Assembly (NCBI GenBank): GCA_025618425.1
Contig: CM046848.1
Coordinates: 29,009,092-29,073,091 of the forward strand
Source: Heliocidaris tuberculata
Lineage: Eukaryota; Echinodermata; Echinoidea; Camarodonta; Echinometridae
Reading direction: 5' to 3'
Length of the DNA stretch: 64,000 nt
A program made the translations under genes and the position numbers. The stretch's first letter is position 1; each line of letters opens with the position of its first letter. Below the pieces are notes generated by a model. The model saw only the letters and a list, made by a program, of their open reading frames with translations, searched no databases and was not told the origin of the DNA. Of this stretch, positions 22,090 through 33,550 are shown one piece after another.

Positions 22090-23990
22090 TAATCACAGGT
22101 TCTCCTGTCAAGTTCTACTATATGTAGTAATTATGGCATTCATAACAATTTGTTTAGGTACATGGGATTGAGCGGATATTACTTTAGGTATAACAATTTT
22201 AAAAAGATAATGTTTCCTTAAAAAGTTGGCAATGTTATTTTATTTCATAATTCTGTCTTCATTAGATATTAATATATTGCATCCTAATCAGTATGCTACA
22301 ATTAGTACATTTGTGTATTTTGAAAATGCTCCAAATACTCCAAAATTATGAGTCTTTCTCTTGTTTATATATTTCAGAAGGCAAAGATACAATGTATGAG
22401 CAAATTTGTTTTAGCTATCTCCGTGTCTGTTATTGATCAATTACATGTAGGATCCGATTGTCACATTTTGATAAATTTTCAGATGAAATTTGAAAGAATA
22501 GCAAATTATCTTTATCCAGAACCGGAATGTCAGTATTGATATAATTGTACATGTTCATGTAGGATTAAGAAAAGAAAGAGTAGTATTTCGGTCCCTCTGA
22601 TTTTGAGAGCATGTTGACACTTCTTTGTACATGTTCACACTGTAAGTGAACCAACCAAATCTGGACAACTTTGTGTTACTCATGAATGTGTACATGTACA
22701 TGTCCCTCAAAATGTACTAATGATAACAGCATACGTTCATGAAATTTTAGTGTGGCTGTAGGCTGAACGTGACTTCCTTCACTTCAATAGGGTCGTTCCA
22801 ATTTTCCTCTCCGCTGTTGCAAATGGTAGCATTTCCTGTTTGCATGGCTAATAACGATGCGCTAGTGAGGTCAGTGAATCTAATAACGCTCAACAGAGAA
22901 TACTCTACGAAACCCAACTCGCCAATGGTACTGCATTATAGAGTGATTGGCAGGCGGTAAATGGGATGAAATTTTTTTATTCAGAATGGGGATGACAATG
23001 GAAGCCGAAGGATGGCTGTCCAAGCTGCCCTTTCACTGCTAAGTCAATATGTATGCACAAAGAGATTTTTAGAATGTCAGGGATGACGCATCATGTAGAG
23101 AGTGTATGTGGACTGTACGTGAGGATTTTGTCACCATTGGACAGAATGCTTAATACCAATCACCAGAAATAATTTCGCTCTGTATGTTAGGAGTTTCATG
23201 TCGTTATACTATATTCAAAATATGGGCTTCAAAAATTAATTCTATAAAGAGATATTGCAATTTCAATTACACTCTCTATAAGCGTAAAAGCGACTCGTGA
23301 GTAGACTACTCGACGCACCCAAACTTGGAGTTCGGTTCCGCATGAGCATTTTCATGTTATCTTTTATTTCCTTCATACTCATTAACTGTTGACCTATAGA
23401 ATACCAGACAAAGTTCTTTGAGGTTGATTTTATACTTTCTAGCTGTACACAAATGATTTTTTCAGGTGATTGGTACACTTTAACACATAGCATTTGTACA
23501 TGTACATGTTAATATCGTTAATATCAATTGTAATAACAAATCTGAACGAGGAAGGGTCATTGTTTAGAGACTGTAGATACATTTGGTAGCTTGAAGATAT
23601 TTGAAGATATCAGTGCAAAGCCACAATTTTAATTTTAGTGGCAATTAACACATTGTCTACAGAAACCTGGTAATTCCTCTATAGGAATGAGAGAATTCTG
23701 TAATCAGTGTGTAAAAATCCTTTTCACTAAAATTGAAGATACGTTTAATAGTTTTCAAAATATCACCTCTGGGTAGTAGGGCATTATCATGTACCAAACT
23801 TCATCCAGCAAAGAAATGAATGAGAGAGAAATAAATGTGAATGAGGGAAGGATCCCTTGGAGTGTTTTTGGACGTTATGAATATTTTTATTTATGTGTAT
23901 TTCGAAAAATATTTTTAAAAGATAGTAAAAGGGGAAATGGAGAAAACAAGACGTGGTTGCATTATGCTGATGACGTCACAATGATTCCTT
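22090..23990. other. Non-coding, no supported gene
   Basis: Mostly single-copy-looking. A GC-richer island at about 22765-23060 (including GGGTCGTTCC, CAGGCGGTAAATGGG) stands out. Frames at 22348-22539, 22769-22960, 23263-23493 and 23789-23995 have no domain. A TATATATTTCAG acceptor-like site at 22378 has no good donor downstream. Confidence 0.35.
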
Positions 23991-23994
23991 GTTA

Positions 23995-24440
23995 AGTACA
24001 CACACACTGTACATATATACTTGCTTGTAGGTGTGCACAAAGATGTACATTAACATGTAGGTGTCTGCCTCTGTTTGGATGTTTATGGCTCTTGTCCATA
24101 ATGACCCTAATTTACATGTATTTAGGAACATTAAAAAATGGCAAAGGGGGAAAAAAAAGGATATCCCTTTAGAATTAGACGTTATGCCCCCATATTGGGT
24201 GATGTAAATTGGTAAGCGTGCATTTACTACAAACAATATATACGTGTAGGTGTACTTGAAGGTGTGCATGTACATGTACATGGAGGTGTTCTGTCTCTGT
24301 TTGGATGTAATGGCTGAGGCTCTGGCCATAATGATCCAAATTTACATTACATGCATAAGGAAAATTCACAAAACAGTTAAGGTGAATTCAAGAAAACAAG
24401 ACATTGTTCCCACATGTAGATGTATACAGTGATGATATTT
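23995..24440. repeat. ~240-bp tandem duplication with TACATGTA runs
   Basis: Phrases in the first copy (GTAGGTGTGCACAAAGATG, GTCTCTGTTTGGATG-like, CCATAATGACCC, AATTTACATGTA) recur in the same order in the second (GAAGGTGTGCATGTAC, CTGTCTCTGTTTGGATGTAA, CCATAATGATCC, AATTTACATTACATG). An AGAAAACAAGAC phrase occurs at the matching offset on both sides. The copies are moderately diverged. Confidence 0.7.
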
Positions 24441-24652
24441 GAATGAGAACCTTGTATCTTGTGTTTTTCTCACCTGTATGTCCATGTAGAAAACGAGCTT
24501 TGGAAAATTGGCAGTTTTTATCTACCACTTTAACTTAATACAGGGGAGTAATTCTTTCACTAGGTTTTTGTTTTTCTTGTTTATACTGGAGAACGTCTTG
24601 TCCCATAGTCATCGGGGAAACTTATTACAGTTTCGGGATCTCAAAGTAGTCT

Positions 24653-25118
24653 GCTGAGAGTCAGAAGGGTGTTGACCCTTTCAGGACTGGAATTATTCAA
24701 GGGCTAAATTGATTACATTTTATTCTTCAAATTGGCAACAATAATATTTTTCTTTTGGTGCTACATGGTTCTAATAAGGTGTAATATCTTTGAGAAAAAT
24801 ATACATGGTTAAAAAATTTCTCGAAAAGGTGAAAAAATTACCAATTTGGATGAAAAACAATGATTTTGAACCTCTCAATGTGTTGCCATTTTAAGGATTT
24901 CAAACTTATTCTCGCTTTTGAAAGCCCTGGCATCAAACACAATATGGTCATGCAATAAAAGCCGACATAGTGTGTGTAGAAACTTTTGCTCTTTCTACTC
25001 ATGCATCTGGTATATTTTTTTAGAGCTCTGAATAAAAAGTTATTGAGCCAAACCACAAAATGTGGTCAATTGTCTCGAAAGGGTTTAATGATATGAGTTG
25101 ATGCCCTTCTGGCTCCCA
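24653..25118. mobile_element. Small GAGAGYCARAAGGG element split by a nested TTAA element
   Basis: The left piece (CTGAGAGTCAGAAGGGTGTTGA) and right piece (AGTTGATGCCCTTCTGGCTCCC) are the two inverted ends of a roughly 70-bp element. That element also occurs uninterrupted at 26622-26685 and 61670-61735. Here 410 bp of a CCCTTTC-family TTAA element lie between the halves. Confidence 0.7.
24675..25086 (-). mobile_element. CCCTTTC-family TTAA element, copy 1
   Basis: It starts CCCTTTCAGGACTGG and ends TTGTCTCGAAAGGG. The interior matches, in reverse orientation, the copies at 38607, 46719 and 58136 (shared AAATTGGCAACA, GTGCTACATGGTTCTAATAAGG, CTCATGCATCTGGTATATTT, AGAGCTCTGAAT). The target TTAA is degraded here. 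Non-coding; a 72-codon - frame inside it is a by-product. Confidence 0.85.
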
Positions 25119-25226
25119 GTACATGTATATGCATGTGTCATGTGCAAGTGATACTGATACGTAGCATGTTCAGTTAATTTTCAGTGCAAACTGGACATGT
25201 TTACATGTTACTTTGCACATACTCAG

Positions 25227-25474
25227 TGGCACACATACATTTTGAAATTCGGGGGGGGGGGGGGGGGGGGATCACCACATTTAATTTTTGTACCTGTCTG
25301 AAATGTCTGGAAATTTTTTTCTGACAACCCACAAAAAAAAAAGGTTATCACATTTTTGGGGTCTAGTTTTCCTCCCAAATTCTCTCACAAGCAAAAAAGA
25401 AAAAAAGAAGGTTTTCAAAAAGGTGGGGGGTGGGGGACGTGTCCCCCTGTCCCCCCTGGATTTGCGCCCATGCA
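25227..25474 (-). mobile_element. Short G/C-run element, copy 2
   Basis: Reverse-oriented relative to 1205-1502. It runs TTTGAAATTCGGGGG, then the CTGTCTGAAATGTCTGG block, a poly-A run, GGTCTAGTTTTCCTCCC, and ends GGATTTGCGCCC. The paired matches across both copies confirm a dispersed repeat. Confidence 0.7.
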
Positions 25475-25479
25475 CATAC

Positions 25480-26615
25480 GGAAATTGGGGTCACCTGTTA
25501 TCCGTCCGCTTTTAGATCTTCAACATTAATAAAAAAAGAAGTAGAAATCATGAGTTGGTGCTAGACTACAGCAAATATTTGCCAGGGATAGTGTAGAGTC
25601 GTCAGTTATTGATTCACTGATGTACCCAAGATAGGCCAAGCTCTGACAAACGCCGGCAGAAGACGAAATAAAATCAGCGACATAGAGAAAGAGGATCATG
25701 GGTAGCTAGGGGAGATATCACTGACATGTATGGGTACATCCTCCTGAATCAATAAAGCTCTAGGATATTTTACTTCAAATAGAAAAATGACTTAAGAAAG
25801 AGGGGAAAAGTTTGGAGTGACATGTGACATAAAGTGTAGTCCCAGATATTGACATGAAAGCTTTCTCACTGGCAATATTGCCGGTGTGTTATTGTATTGC
25901 CCAGAAATTATCATTGGATGAATCCTGTTATTACCATAGGGTGTATGAAGTCAGTAGCATGTAGGGATTGAACAATTTAAGGGTTAAAGGTCATGTATAG
26001 TAATGGCAGAGGTAAAACAAAATATCAAGAAAATAACTGGTCCTGTAAATTCACTCATTTTAAATATGTGACAGATGTTACAAAATCAAAGGGAAAAAAT
26101 GGTAATTTAATTAGTTTGATTTTCTCTTGTATAGTTAATATAAACCTATCAAAGAGCTATTTAAAATATTACACTGTTTGACAATTAAACTGAAAAATTG
26201 CTGAGTTTTGCAGCATTATATCATCAAGAATGAAAGCAAGGTGAAAAAAAATCCTAACCATTAGAATATTATTTTGTTCATTACCATTATTCACTAGTAG
26301 TTTTTCCAAAGTAGCAAATCCATTTGTAAAAGAGCCTTGCATACAATGTCATGAATTATAACAAGCCCCGTGATTGATTTTTGCCAATAAAGAAAAGCAG
26401 TAAAACTGCGTTTTCTTCCGAAATGTCAAATGCTAAGCAAGCAAATAGCATAGCACAGAGGACCTTGGGGTTCCTTATGCCTTACTAATTGAGTCAGTGG
26501 GATAATTATGTGAGCGCAATTTAGTAACGAATCAGTGGGCTACCCTGTAACCTTCTGTATGTATAGCAAGGGAGTCTGATGATAATTGCCTTAAAGCGCA
26601 AAAACACCTCCTAAT
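25480..26615. other. Non-coding, no supported gene
   Basis: There are two moderately GC-rich single-copy islands (about 25610-25720 and 26390-26570). Nothing coding is recognised. Confidence 0.4.
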
Positions 26616-26621
26616 CGTCTG

Positions 26622-26685
26622 TTGAGAGCCAAAAGGGCAATGCTAACACATTCTTTAACACAGAGTTAACTTCTTTCTGGCTCTG
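26622..26685. mobile_element. Small ~65-bp MITE (GAGAGCCAAAAGGG)
   Basis: Left end GAGAGCCAAAAGGGCAATG, right end AACTTCTTTCTGGCTCT, which are inverted. It matches 61670-61735 and the split copy around 24653-25118. Confidence 0.6.
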
Positions 26686-26689
26686 AACA

Positions 26690-27010
26690 TGAAGACAAAA
26701 TATTTCTTTGGAAATCAGTGGTGCATGTGCATGTACATGTAGAACACTGTTGCATATTGTGGGGGTTACTTTGTTTTGTACTGTGTATGAATCTAAAGCC
26801 TTTTAAAGAAAGGTATTTTGTTGATATTATTTTTTATTCTTTTGGTGTGTTTGTACATTTTTTGTGTGGGTGTGGGTGTGGGTGTGAGTTGGCGTATGCA
26901 TGTGTATGTGATGACCACAAAAAACCTTCAAAGTAAAAGAATTCAGATTTACTTAAGCATACAAAGGAGGAATGGTGAAAATTTAAAAATATGAGGCTTA
27001 AATTAGGACA
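26690..27010. other. Non-coding with short GTGTGG repeat
   Basis: A (GTGTGG)n-like run lies at about 26862-26888, and a TGCATGTACATGTA run near 26723. No gene is supported. Confidence 0.5.
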
Positions 27011-27014
27011 TATA

Positions 27015-27053
27015 ACAATAATAATGATGATAATAATAATAATAATAATAATA

Positions 27054-27088
<35 letters not shown>

Positions 27089-27182
27089 AATGATAATGAT
27101 AATAATAAATAATAATTAATAGTAATAATAATAATAATAAATGATAATTAATAGTAATAATAATAATAAAAAATAATAATTG
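27015..27182. repeat. (AAT)n/(ATG)n/(AATAATT)n microsatellite
   Basis: ATA/ATG triplet repeats produce an artefactual histidine/tyrosine frame on the - strand. It abuts the tail of a SINE fragment at 27183, consistent with expansion of the SINE's tail. Confidence 0.9.
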
Positions 27183-27290
27183 TTTCTTATATAGCACCTT
27201 ACCAGTTGCAATTTGTAACAGACCAAAGCGCTTACCGCATTATTACCCCGGTCACTGGATTCAATTGTGATACTGCACATTACAGTGCAT
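27183..27290 (-). mobile_element. SINE 3'-part fragment
   Basis: Reverse-strand phrases AATCCAGTGACCGGGGTAAT, AATGCGGTAAGCGCTTTGG and AACTGGTAAGGTGCTATATAAG match the distal half of the SINE at 41129-41723 and end in (ATT)n. The tRNA head is missing. Confidence 0.75.
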
Positions 27291-27299
27291 AAAGACTTG

Positions 27300-28195
27300 T
27301 AATAATGATAATAAATCTAGATTTACAAAGCCCTCAGTATGAAATATATGAAGTGCTTTACAGGGAGGATAGTACATATTATCCCCTGTTCACCAGATTC
27401 ATCCATGCACACAATGTCGATGAGCATTTAAAGATTCATTCACACACACACACACAATGTGTGAATCTAACTGACAATACTGTAGTTTAACAGCAGAAAT
27501 ATTTTTAAAAAACAGCAAGCTAAAAAGATGGAAAGGAAAAAAATAAATAATGTGTAATGAGGAAGACAGGCTACCTGTCACAGAGTATTGAAGTTTCTAA
27601 ACTGTATTTGATAGCATGTACACATAGGTTTATTCTTATATTCTAGAAAGCAGAATTAACCGAAAATGGGTCGCCCTACAAATACAAAGTGACATTCCTT
27701 GAACACGGTTAACACTGGTCTATATCATGTTTGATGAATTCACAACAGAAATGGATTGCTCCTCATGTTTTAGGTGCTGTGAAATCTGTATATAAAGACT
27801 GCTCAAGGAGGACAAGAAAAGTGGTCTTTATGAGCAGGTGGTCTTTATGTAAGCCTACAGGTTCCTTATAAATACACGTTTCAATGAGAAACATTGTTCA
27901 AGGGAAATGAAAATTTTGGTCTTCATAGACAGATGGTCACTAAAGCAGGTTTGACTATATATATGCCTATTCTAATGTTGTAAGTCCTCTGAAGCAAAAC
28001 ACTGCCAGGAGCAGTATTAAAGTGTAGATTCTTCCCAGTGCTGCGTGCATTATACGCCTCTCCTGCTCTTTTCCAGCTTCGTTTTGACAAGCTGATGGCT
28101 ATATTAGATTAGGAGGTGTCTCTGCTGGATTGTTATTTGATTTCTAAGCCCTGGATGTGTAAAGCTGCTTGCCGCTTACCACTTTACCAGTCTGA
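27300..28195. other. Non-coding, no supported gene
   Basis: A CTTTACAGGGAGGATAGTAC phrase at 27355 suggests further SINE-like debris. A GGTGGTCTTTATG-type repeat phrase at 27817-27850 resembles the unit of the array at 42846. The segment 28021-28195 is GC-richer and single copy. Confidence 0.4.
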
Positions 28196-28198
28196 CTC

Positions 28199-29655
28199 TA
28201 GTTATGTTCACACGATGGGAAGTTTCGCTTGTAGTTGCAAAACTTTAAGTTAACATGTAGTTTTCTTGTAGTTTCAGCCCGTATGAACGGACTTGTGGTT
28301 TCGAAACTTTAAGTTTACTTGTAGTTCTAGAACCACAAGTGAGCTCGTGGTTAAGGCCGAAACCACGAGCAGGGGGGGGGGGGGGGGGGGGGGTCCTCAC
28401 TCGCTGTTACGGCCCATGTGAGCGGAATAAACTTTAAGTTTCGCAAGCTTGTGGTTAAAGTAGATATTCAAAGCAAATCACAAATATGCTCAATAATGTA
28501 TCTCTAGAAACTAGAAAGCTTGCAGATGGTAATCGTATAAGTTTTACGTTAACTGCGTGTTTGATGATTAAAAAATAACACAAATAAAAACGCTTCTCAG
28601 CATCTGGGATATCCGAGCGATTCGCCAGAAATATACCCATGTTTTCGTGACGTCACATCAGGTGCCAATCCTGCCTAAGCAGACGACGTCCTATATCAAG
28701 TGAACGTAACTGCAATGCAATTACTTTTAAATTATTAAGAGTTTGGTTTGTTTCATCATGACCGTATTTCACATCATTCTGAAAGGGAAGTGAAACCGTT
28801 TCTAGTAACTAAAATCTTTTGTTTGTAAAAAGTCATGATAAGGGTCAATGATCAATCAAAGAAATCACACTTTCGAATTGTAAAGCCCGCTGAATTATAG
28901 CATGGATGGTATTTGTTCCCTCTTGAAACGCCGACATGCCGCGGTGCATGCAGCTGAAAATACAATGGCATCTTTTTTTGTTTACAAGCGATTGATTCCT
29001 TTATTTTTTTAACGCTGCATTTTTCATCAAAATAATACCATGCAGGAAATTTAGAGTGAGGCAACAAATAAGCATTTATACTGACGCTAGTGAAGTAAGA
29101 GAAATAAGTGAAGATGAGATGACAAAACAGGCACTGAAAATGTATAAGATGTTATGGGGCATCGTCTGCTTAGGAAGGATTGCTCCCCGGTATGACGTCA
29201 CATATCTCAGCAGCGTTCAAAGAGCTCTATAGGTGCTATAGCGGGGCTGTGTTATATCATTTTATAATTGATAATAATCATTACTTCAAATGTTTCCAAG
29301 CATTGAATTTTGATAACCTTGTTCAATCTAAGCTTCACCTATGCAATAATAAAAATTAAATCAATATTCAAAATCAATGAAATTCTACTTTAAGGATGAC
29401 CTCGCTGTTCATGTTAAATTTCCGGGTCATACCCTTTGCGCAAATTAGGAACACAGGATCTGTATGTGTACTGTACACACAATCGGTAGTATTTACTTCC
29501 AGGGCTAACCACAAAGATATCTCGGCTTGTAGTTTCAGCTCGCTGTTTCAGGCTCGTGTGAACCCTCGTTGCGGTAAGGGAGTCGTGGTTTCGTTAACTT
29601 GAAGTTTCGCTAACTTAAAGTTTCGAAGCCACAAGTTCCATATGAACGTAGCTTC
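28199..29655 (+). mobile_element. Element A, copy 1, split by a TTAA foldback
   Basis: Ends are TAGTTATGTTCACACGATGGG and, at the right, CATATGAACGTAGC (inverted). The interior is built from repeated short phrases (AACTTTAAGTT, TGTAGTTTC, CCACAAG, GTGGTTTCG) in both orientations. The two halves (28199-28458 and 29394-29655) are contiguous in the uninterrupted copy at 59267-59707. A long G run occurs at 28373-28393. Non-coding; probably a non-autonomous DNA transposon of undetermined superfamily. Confidence 0.8.
28455..29393. mobile_element. 939-bp TTAA-flanked foldback nested in element A
   Basis: It is bounded on both sides by TTAA (28455-28458 and 29390-29393) with short inverted ends AGTAGA and TCTACT. 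Subterminal arms also pair: GTGACGTCACATCAGG with CCTAAGCAGACGACG at 28648-28690 versus CGTCTGCTTAGGAAGG with TGACGTCACATATC at 29163-29212. Removing it rejoins the host element. TTAA duplication points to a piggyBac-like or Kolobok-like mechanism supplied in trans. There is no transposase frame. Confidence 0.85.
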
Positions 29656-29659
29656 TACA

Positions 29660-30885
29660 TCCAAGGGAAAATTTGGCCTTTCACACTCTTGATCAGTGCT
29701 TTGATAATCAAAAAGACAAACAGAGCTATGACCTGGCTCACCAGATCTGTGTCAGTCTGATTTATTTTAAAAACTTGATTAAATTAGAAAGTAAATCCAT
29801 TATTTTACTGAAACTTGTTATTCAACATTCAAAATAAAATGCAGCAAAATCAGTTCATAGGGTTGTGCAGCTATTTGTGGAGAAAATGAACACGGTTGGA
29901 ATGTTACTTTATAATCTGATAAAAATGTATGACAAATTTTCAAGTGATGTTTACATCATTCCATAAAATTTCCTCAGTAATAATCAAGCTTAAGCAGTCC
30001 AATTTCTTAGCAGATGCATAAATTTAAGAGTATTTTGCTTACGCATTCCTCTTTTTCTCCAATATCTCAGAAAAAAAATTATGTAAAATTAAATCTTATC
30101 CAAAGATTTTGTGGGACCTTTTATTTTAGGCTTTAGAAAACATTAACCTTTTAAATTTGAATGCAAATCGTTTACATTTTATGAGAAACTTCTGTACAAC
30201 AACTTGTATTTCTTCATATGAATGATAATCTGCTCTAATGTATCTTTGAAAGGGATGCCTTAGGTTGGCAGGTCATTGTATATCCTCATGGATCAGACCT
30301 AACATGTAGGGAAAGCACTTAACAAGGAACTTATTGAGCTGACATTTGTTTTGGTGATAGTTGCTCCAGACTTAATTTAATTAAATATATAGGGCTGAGG
30401 CTCCGAGGGTTGCAGTTTGGTGTTATGTTAGGTTTAGGGTTAAGGTTGGGTATATAGTGTTTGGTGCAGGGTTGAAGCTAGAGATATTATTAGTGTTAGA
30501 AATTGACCATGGATCAATTCTCACTTGAGGATATGTTGTACAACCAAGAAATTCATGTATTCAGCTGTTTCCGGAACACCACTCTTCCTACATGTATAAG
30601 TGGTAAGAATCAGAAGAATTTTGCAAGAATTCTGGAAATCGATATTGAAAATGAACTCATGAGGAAAGCTGATTAGAGGCCCCAACATTTCAAGGGTGCC
30701 AACTCTTTCTCTATCCAGGTCAGTGTGTGATGTAAGTCCCTATTTTTTAGCTGTCCATATGGTGTAATGAGGACCTGCAGTCTTTAAATTGGACAAGTGA
30801 CTGTCGATTTGTTACGCACAACATCTTGTTTACTTCAGGGTCAATGCGCTGACGCAAAACCCCCCTCGCTTTCCCGTATGTCACT
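29660..30885. other. Non-coding, no recognised feature
   Basis: AT-rich single-copy-looking DNA. A GGTTAGGGTT-like short stretch occurs near 30430-30450. It is too short to call telomeric repeat. Confidence 0.4.
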
Positions 30886-30887
30886 TC

Positions 30888-31325
30888 AAAATGTAGGCTG
30901 ATAGAAACGTGTCCTCCTTTCCACATCTTGTAAACATTGCTTAACTCCTTGTATACTGCTGTTACATTTTACAATGTACAATAGGGAGACCTACATGTGT
31001 GTACAAATGTATAGAGATGTCACTTGCCAAATCTTGCAAACATATTGCCTAGCCTGTAGGCTACTGTGACATTTTACGTAAGGAAAACCTATAGATATAT
31101 AGCCTGATAGGCTCCTTGCTACATCTTGTATACATTTCTTAACCTGTCGGATACTGCGGTTTCATTAAACGTACCGGTAAAAACAGACTGATAGAAAGTC
31201 TCCTCTAGCGTTACGGTAAATACAGGCTGACAGAAATGTGTTCTTCTTGCAGCATCTTGCAAACCTTAGATACTGCCATTACACTTTATTTGATGAAGAC
31301 CCATAGAGATTTGTAGCATACATGT
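30888..31325. repeat. Degenerate ~110-120-bp minisatellite
   Basis: The order (GGCTGATAGAAA, CTCC, CATCTTGTAAACAT, TTAACC or CTAGCC, GATACTGC, TTACATTTTA, GACC-ATAGA) recurs about four times with strong divergence between 30895 and 31315. Confidence 0.6.
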
Positions 31326-31378
31326 ATAGAAAAATCAGGAAGCATTAACATATACAAGCTGAGGTGTCCCATTATCAT

Positions 31379-31661
31379 GGGGTAACCTTGCTAGTCATAA
31401 GGACCGCTATTCATAAGGACCACTTATTCGTAAGGACCGCTATCCATAATGTGTGACTAAATGAATAGCAGTTTTGTATGAATAGCGGTCCTTCTAAATA
31501 GCGTGCAAACCATAGACAAATTACCTCGCTATTCATAAGGACCTCCATTCATAAGGACCACTATTCATAACTACTCATAAGGCCCGCTATTCATAACGCA
31601 TGTTAAATGAATATAGTGCTTTTCTATGAATTGCAGTCCTTATGAATAGTGAGCGGACCCC
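31379..31661 (+). mobile_element. Element B (CTATTCATAAGGACC repeat element), copy 1
   Basis: About 283 bp from GGGGTAACC to GAGCGGACCCC. It contains at least eight copies of CTATTCATAAGGACC-like words in alternating orientation, so the two halves can pair at many positions. A second copy in the same orientation lies at 58817-59098. No coding capacity is seen and no superfamily can be named. Confidence 0.8.
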
Positions 31662-31669
31662 ATTATTAT

Positions 31670-33150
31670 TGCTGTAGTATCTTGGTTATTTTGATTTCCG
31701 ATTTAACAGTTGTAGAAAAATGAGGTGATTAAAGTCGCTTTAACCAAAATTACAATGTACTAACAAAATTTAATAAGGAGGGACTGAAGGCAAGAACAGT
31801 AGCAGACAGTGGTAAGGAAAAACTTGCTAAAATTTCATTTTTTCCTTTGATGATCTGTTATGTCAATAACATAACAATTTGTATTAACTTTATGGAATCA
31901 TTTAGAAATGGTGTGTATGCTTGAAAAGTCTTTTTGTGAATTTTACATTGAACCTTTTGATCTTGCTTCAGCATGTAAAGTTGGCCTCGTCTAAAGTGAA
32001 GTAAGAGTCAGAAAGAAATGTGTGTCCCAAAAGAATTTAGAGTTATATTAATAACATACATAATTTACATTGAGAAGCAGGATTTTATCTAGAATTTAAC
32101 ATTCTATCAATAACATAGAGGCAGCAATTACAAGTAGTTAAAAGTTTGTCTATTGCTCAGTCTTAAGGAATATAACTCTGAAGGTCTTGTGAACTTTTTA
32201 CATACATGTATGTATATTAATGTAGATCTCATTTAGATCAGCTCATGATAAAACTGTTAATAAGATATTTCTTCCTCTAGGGACAGTGATCTTGGAATTA
32301 AGATTTTAAACTTCTTTTACATTTCTGATTTCCTCTGTAATGCTGCTGCATCTGCGATCAGATTTATTCCTGCTCATCATGGCCAGCAGGCTTCCTGTAG
32401 ATTGAATTCTGTCCCTGTGGGGTAGAAGGACCCAAGTGACTTAATACTAAAATTTTACATGAATAAATACTGGAAGCCTTCAATTGCGAATAAATACGTG
32501 TAGCTCAAATTTCCTCAACCAGCGGTTTCCTTGCATCATTGCTTCATTTGACAAAAGAATGAGAAAAGGTCACAAGTCATTTTTCACCCTTCGGGGGAAA
32601 CTAACCCTCTCTTTACGAAGTTATGAGAGATTTTCTCTCTTTTCTATAAAAAGAGTGAATGGAACTTTGTCGATGCAGCCTCTTGCCTATTGCTTTCTGC
32701 AGCTTAAATACATGCTAAACTGATCAAAAATTTGTTAATGTAAGTGAAAAAGGACACTTCTTGACCTAAATTTGTCTGCTCTAGCCGCATTAATATACAG
32801 CATAAACAGGTTTGCGGGTACTGCTGTTACTCCCTGCTTTACATTTAAATTGGTACTGTACATCATTCAGTGGAAAAGGTTGGTTCACCCAATGTGTTTT
32901 GAAGTTCTCAAAATGTTCAGGTCCTACAGTATAGAAGAAATCGTAAAATCAGAAAAGGTTGTGTTGCAAAAAGCTTGTGCAAAAATTTACAAGTCCTGAT
33001 TTGCAAACTTTTAATGCCACAAAATAATTGATTGTCACCCCTAATGTAGTAAATGTTGTTTTGATCGATGAGCCACCTGCCCATGGAGACTGCATTGAAT
33101 TTCTTGAAGGTTTACATGAAGAATATGTACATGTATACTCAATATACATG
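31670..33150. other. Non-coding, no supported gene
   Basis: AT-rich. Frames at 32484-32723 and 32772-32999 have no domain and overlap opposite-strand frames. No splice-bounded exon is recognised. Confidence 0.4.
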
Positions 33151-33550
33151 TATTTTTTTAAAATTCAATTCAAAAATTCAAAATGAACATTTATTTCCAT
33201 CTTCAATTAAACAACCAATCAACATTCAGAACATTGTATAATAAACTGCAGAGTAAAATAAAGGTAGTCGTACAACAGACTGAAGACTAAATACATGTGA
33301 TTCTGCTAACAATGTGGATGGGGGCACACACAGAAAAGCAAAAGCTTGAGTTAGGTGCGCCTACAACATTGAAACAATGAATAACGATACACATGCATGT
33401 GCAGAAATTATGCACATGTACATACAATTACAGATGTACAAACGAAGAAACAAAGGAAAGAAAAGAAAAGAAAGAAGAAAAATCCAGGACTGTTATCAAA
33501 AGGCTTGTATGGCCCTTAGCATTACTGTATGTGCAATGCTATGATACTCA

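Noticed and set aside
22378..22539. Possible exon after TATATATTTCAG
   Set aside because: In the phase required by the upstream exon it hits a stop after about 19 codons and has no good donor.
29396..29602. Frame shared with 59360-59548
   Set aside because: Both lie within element A; the translation differs in strand and frame.
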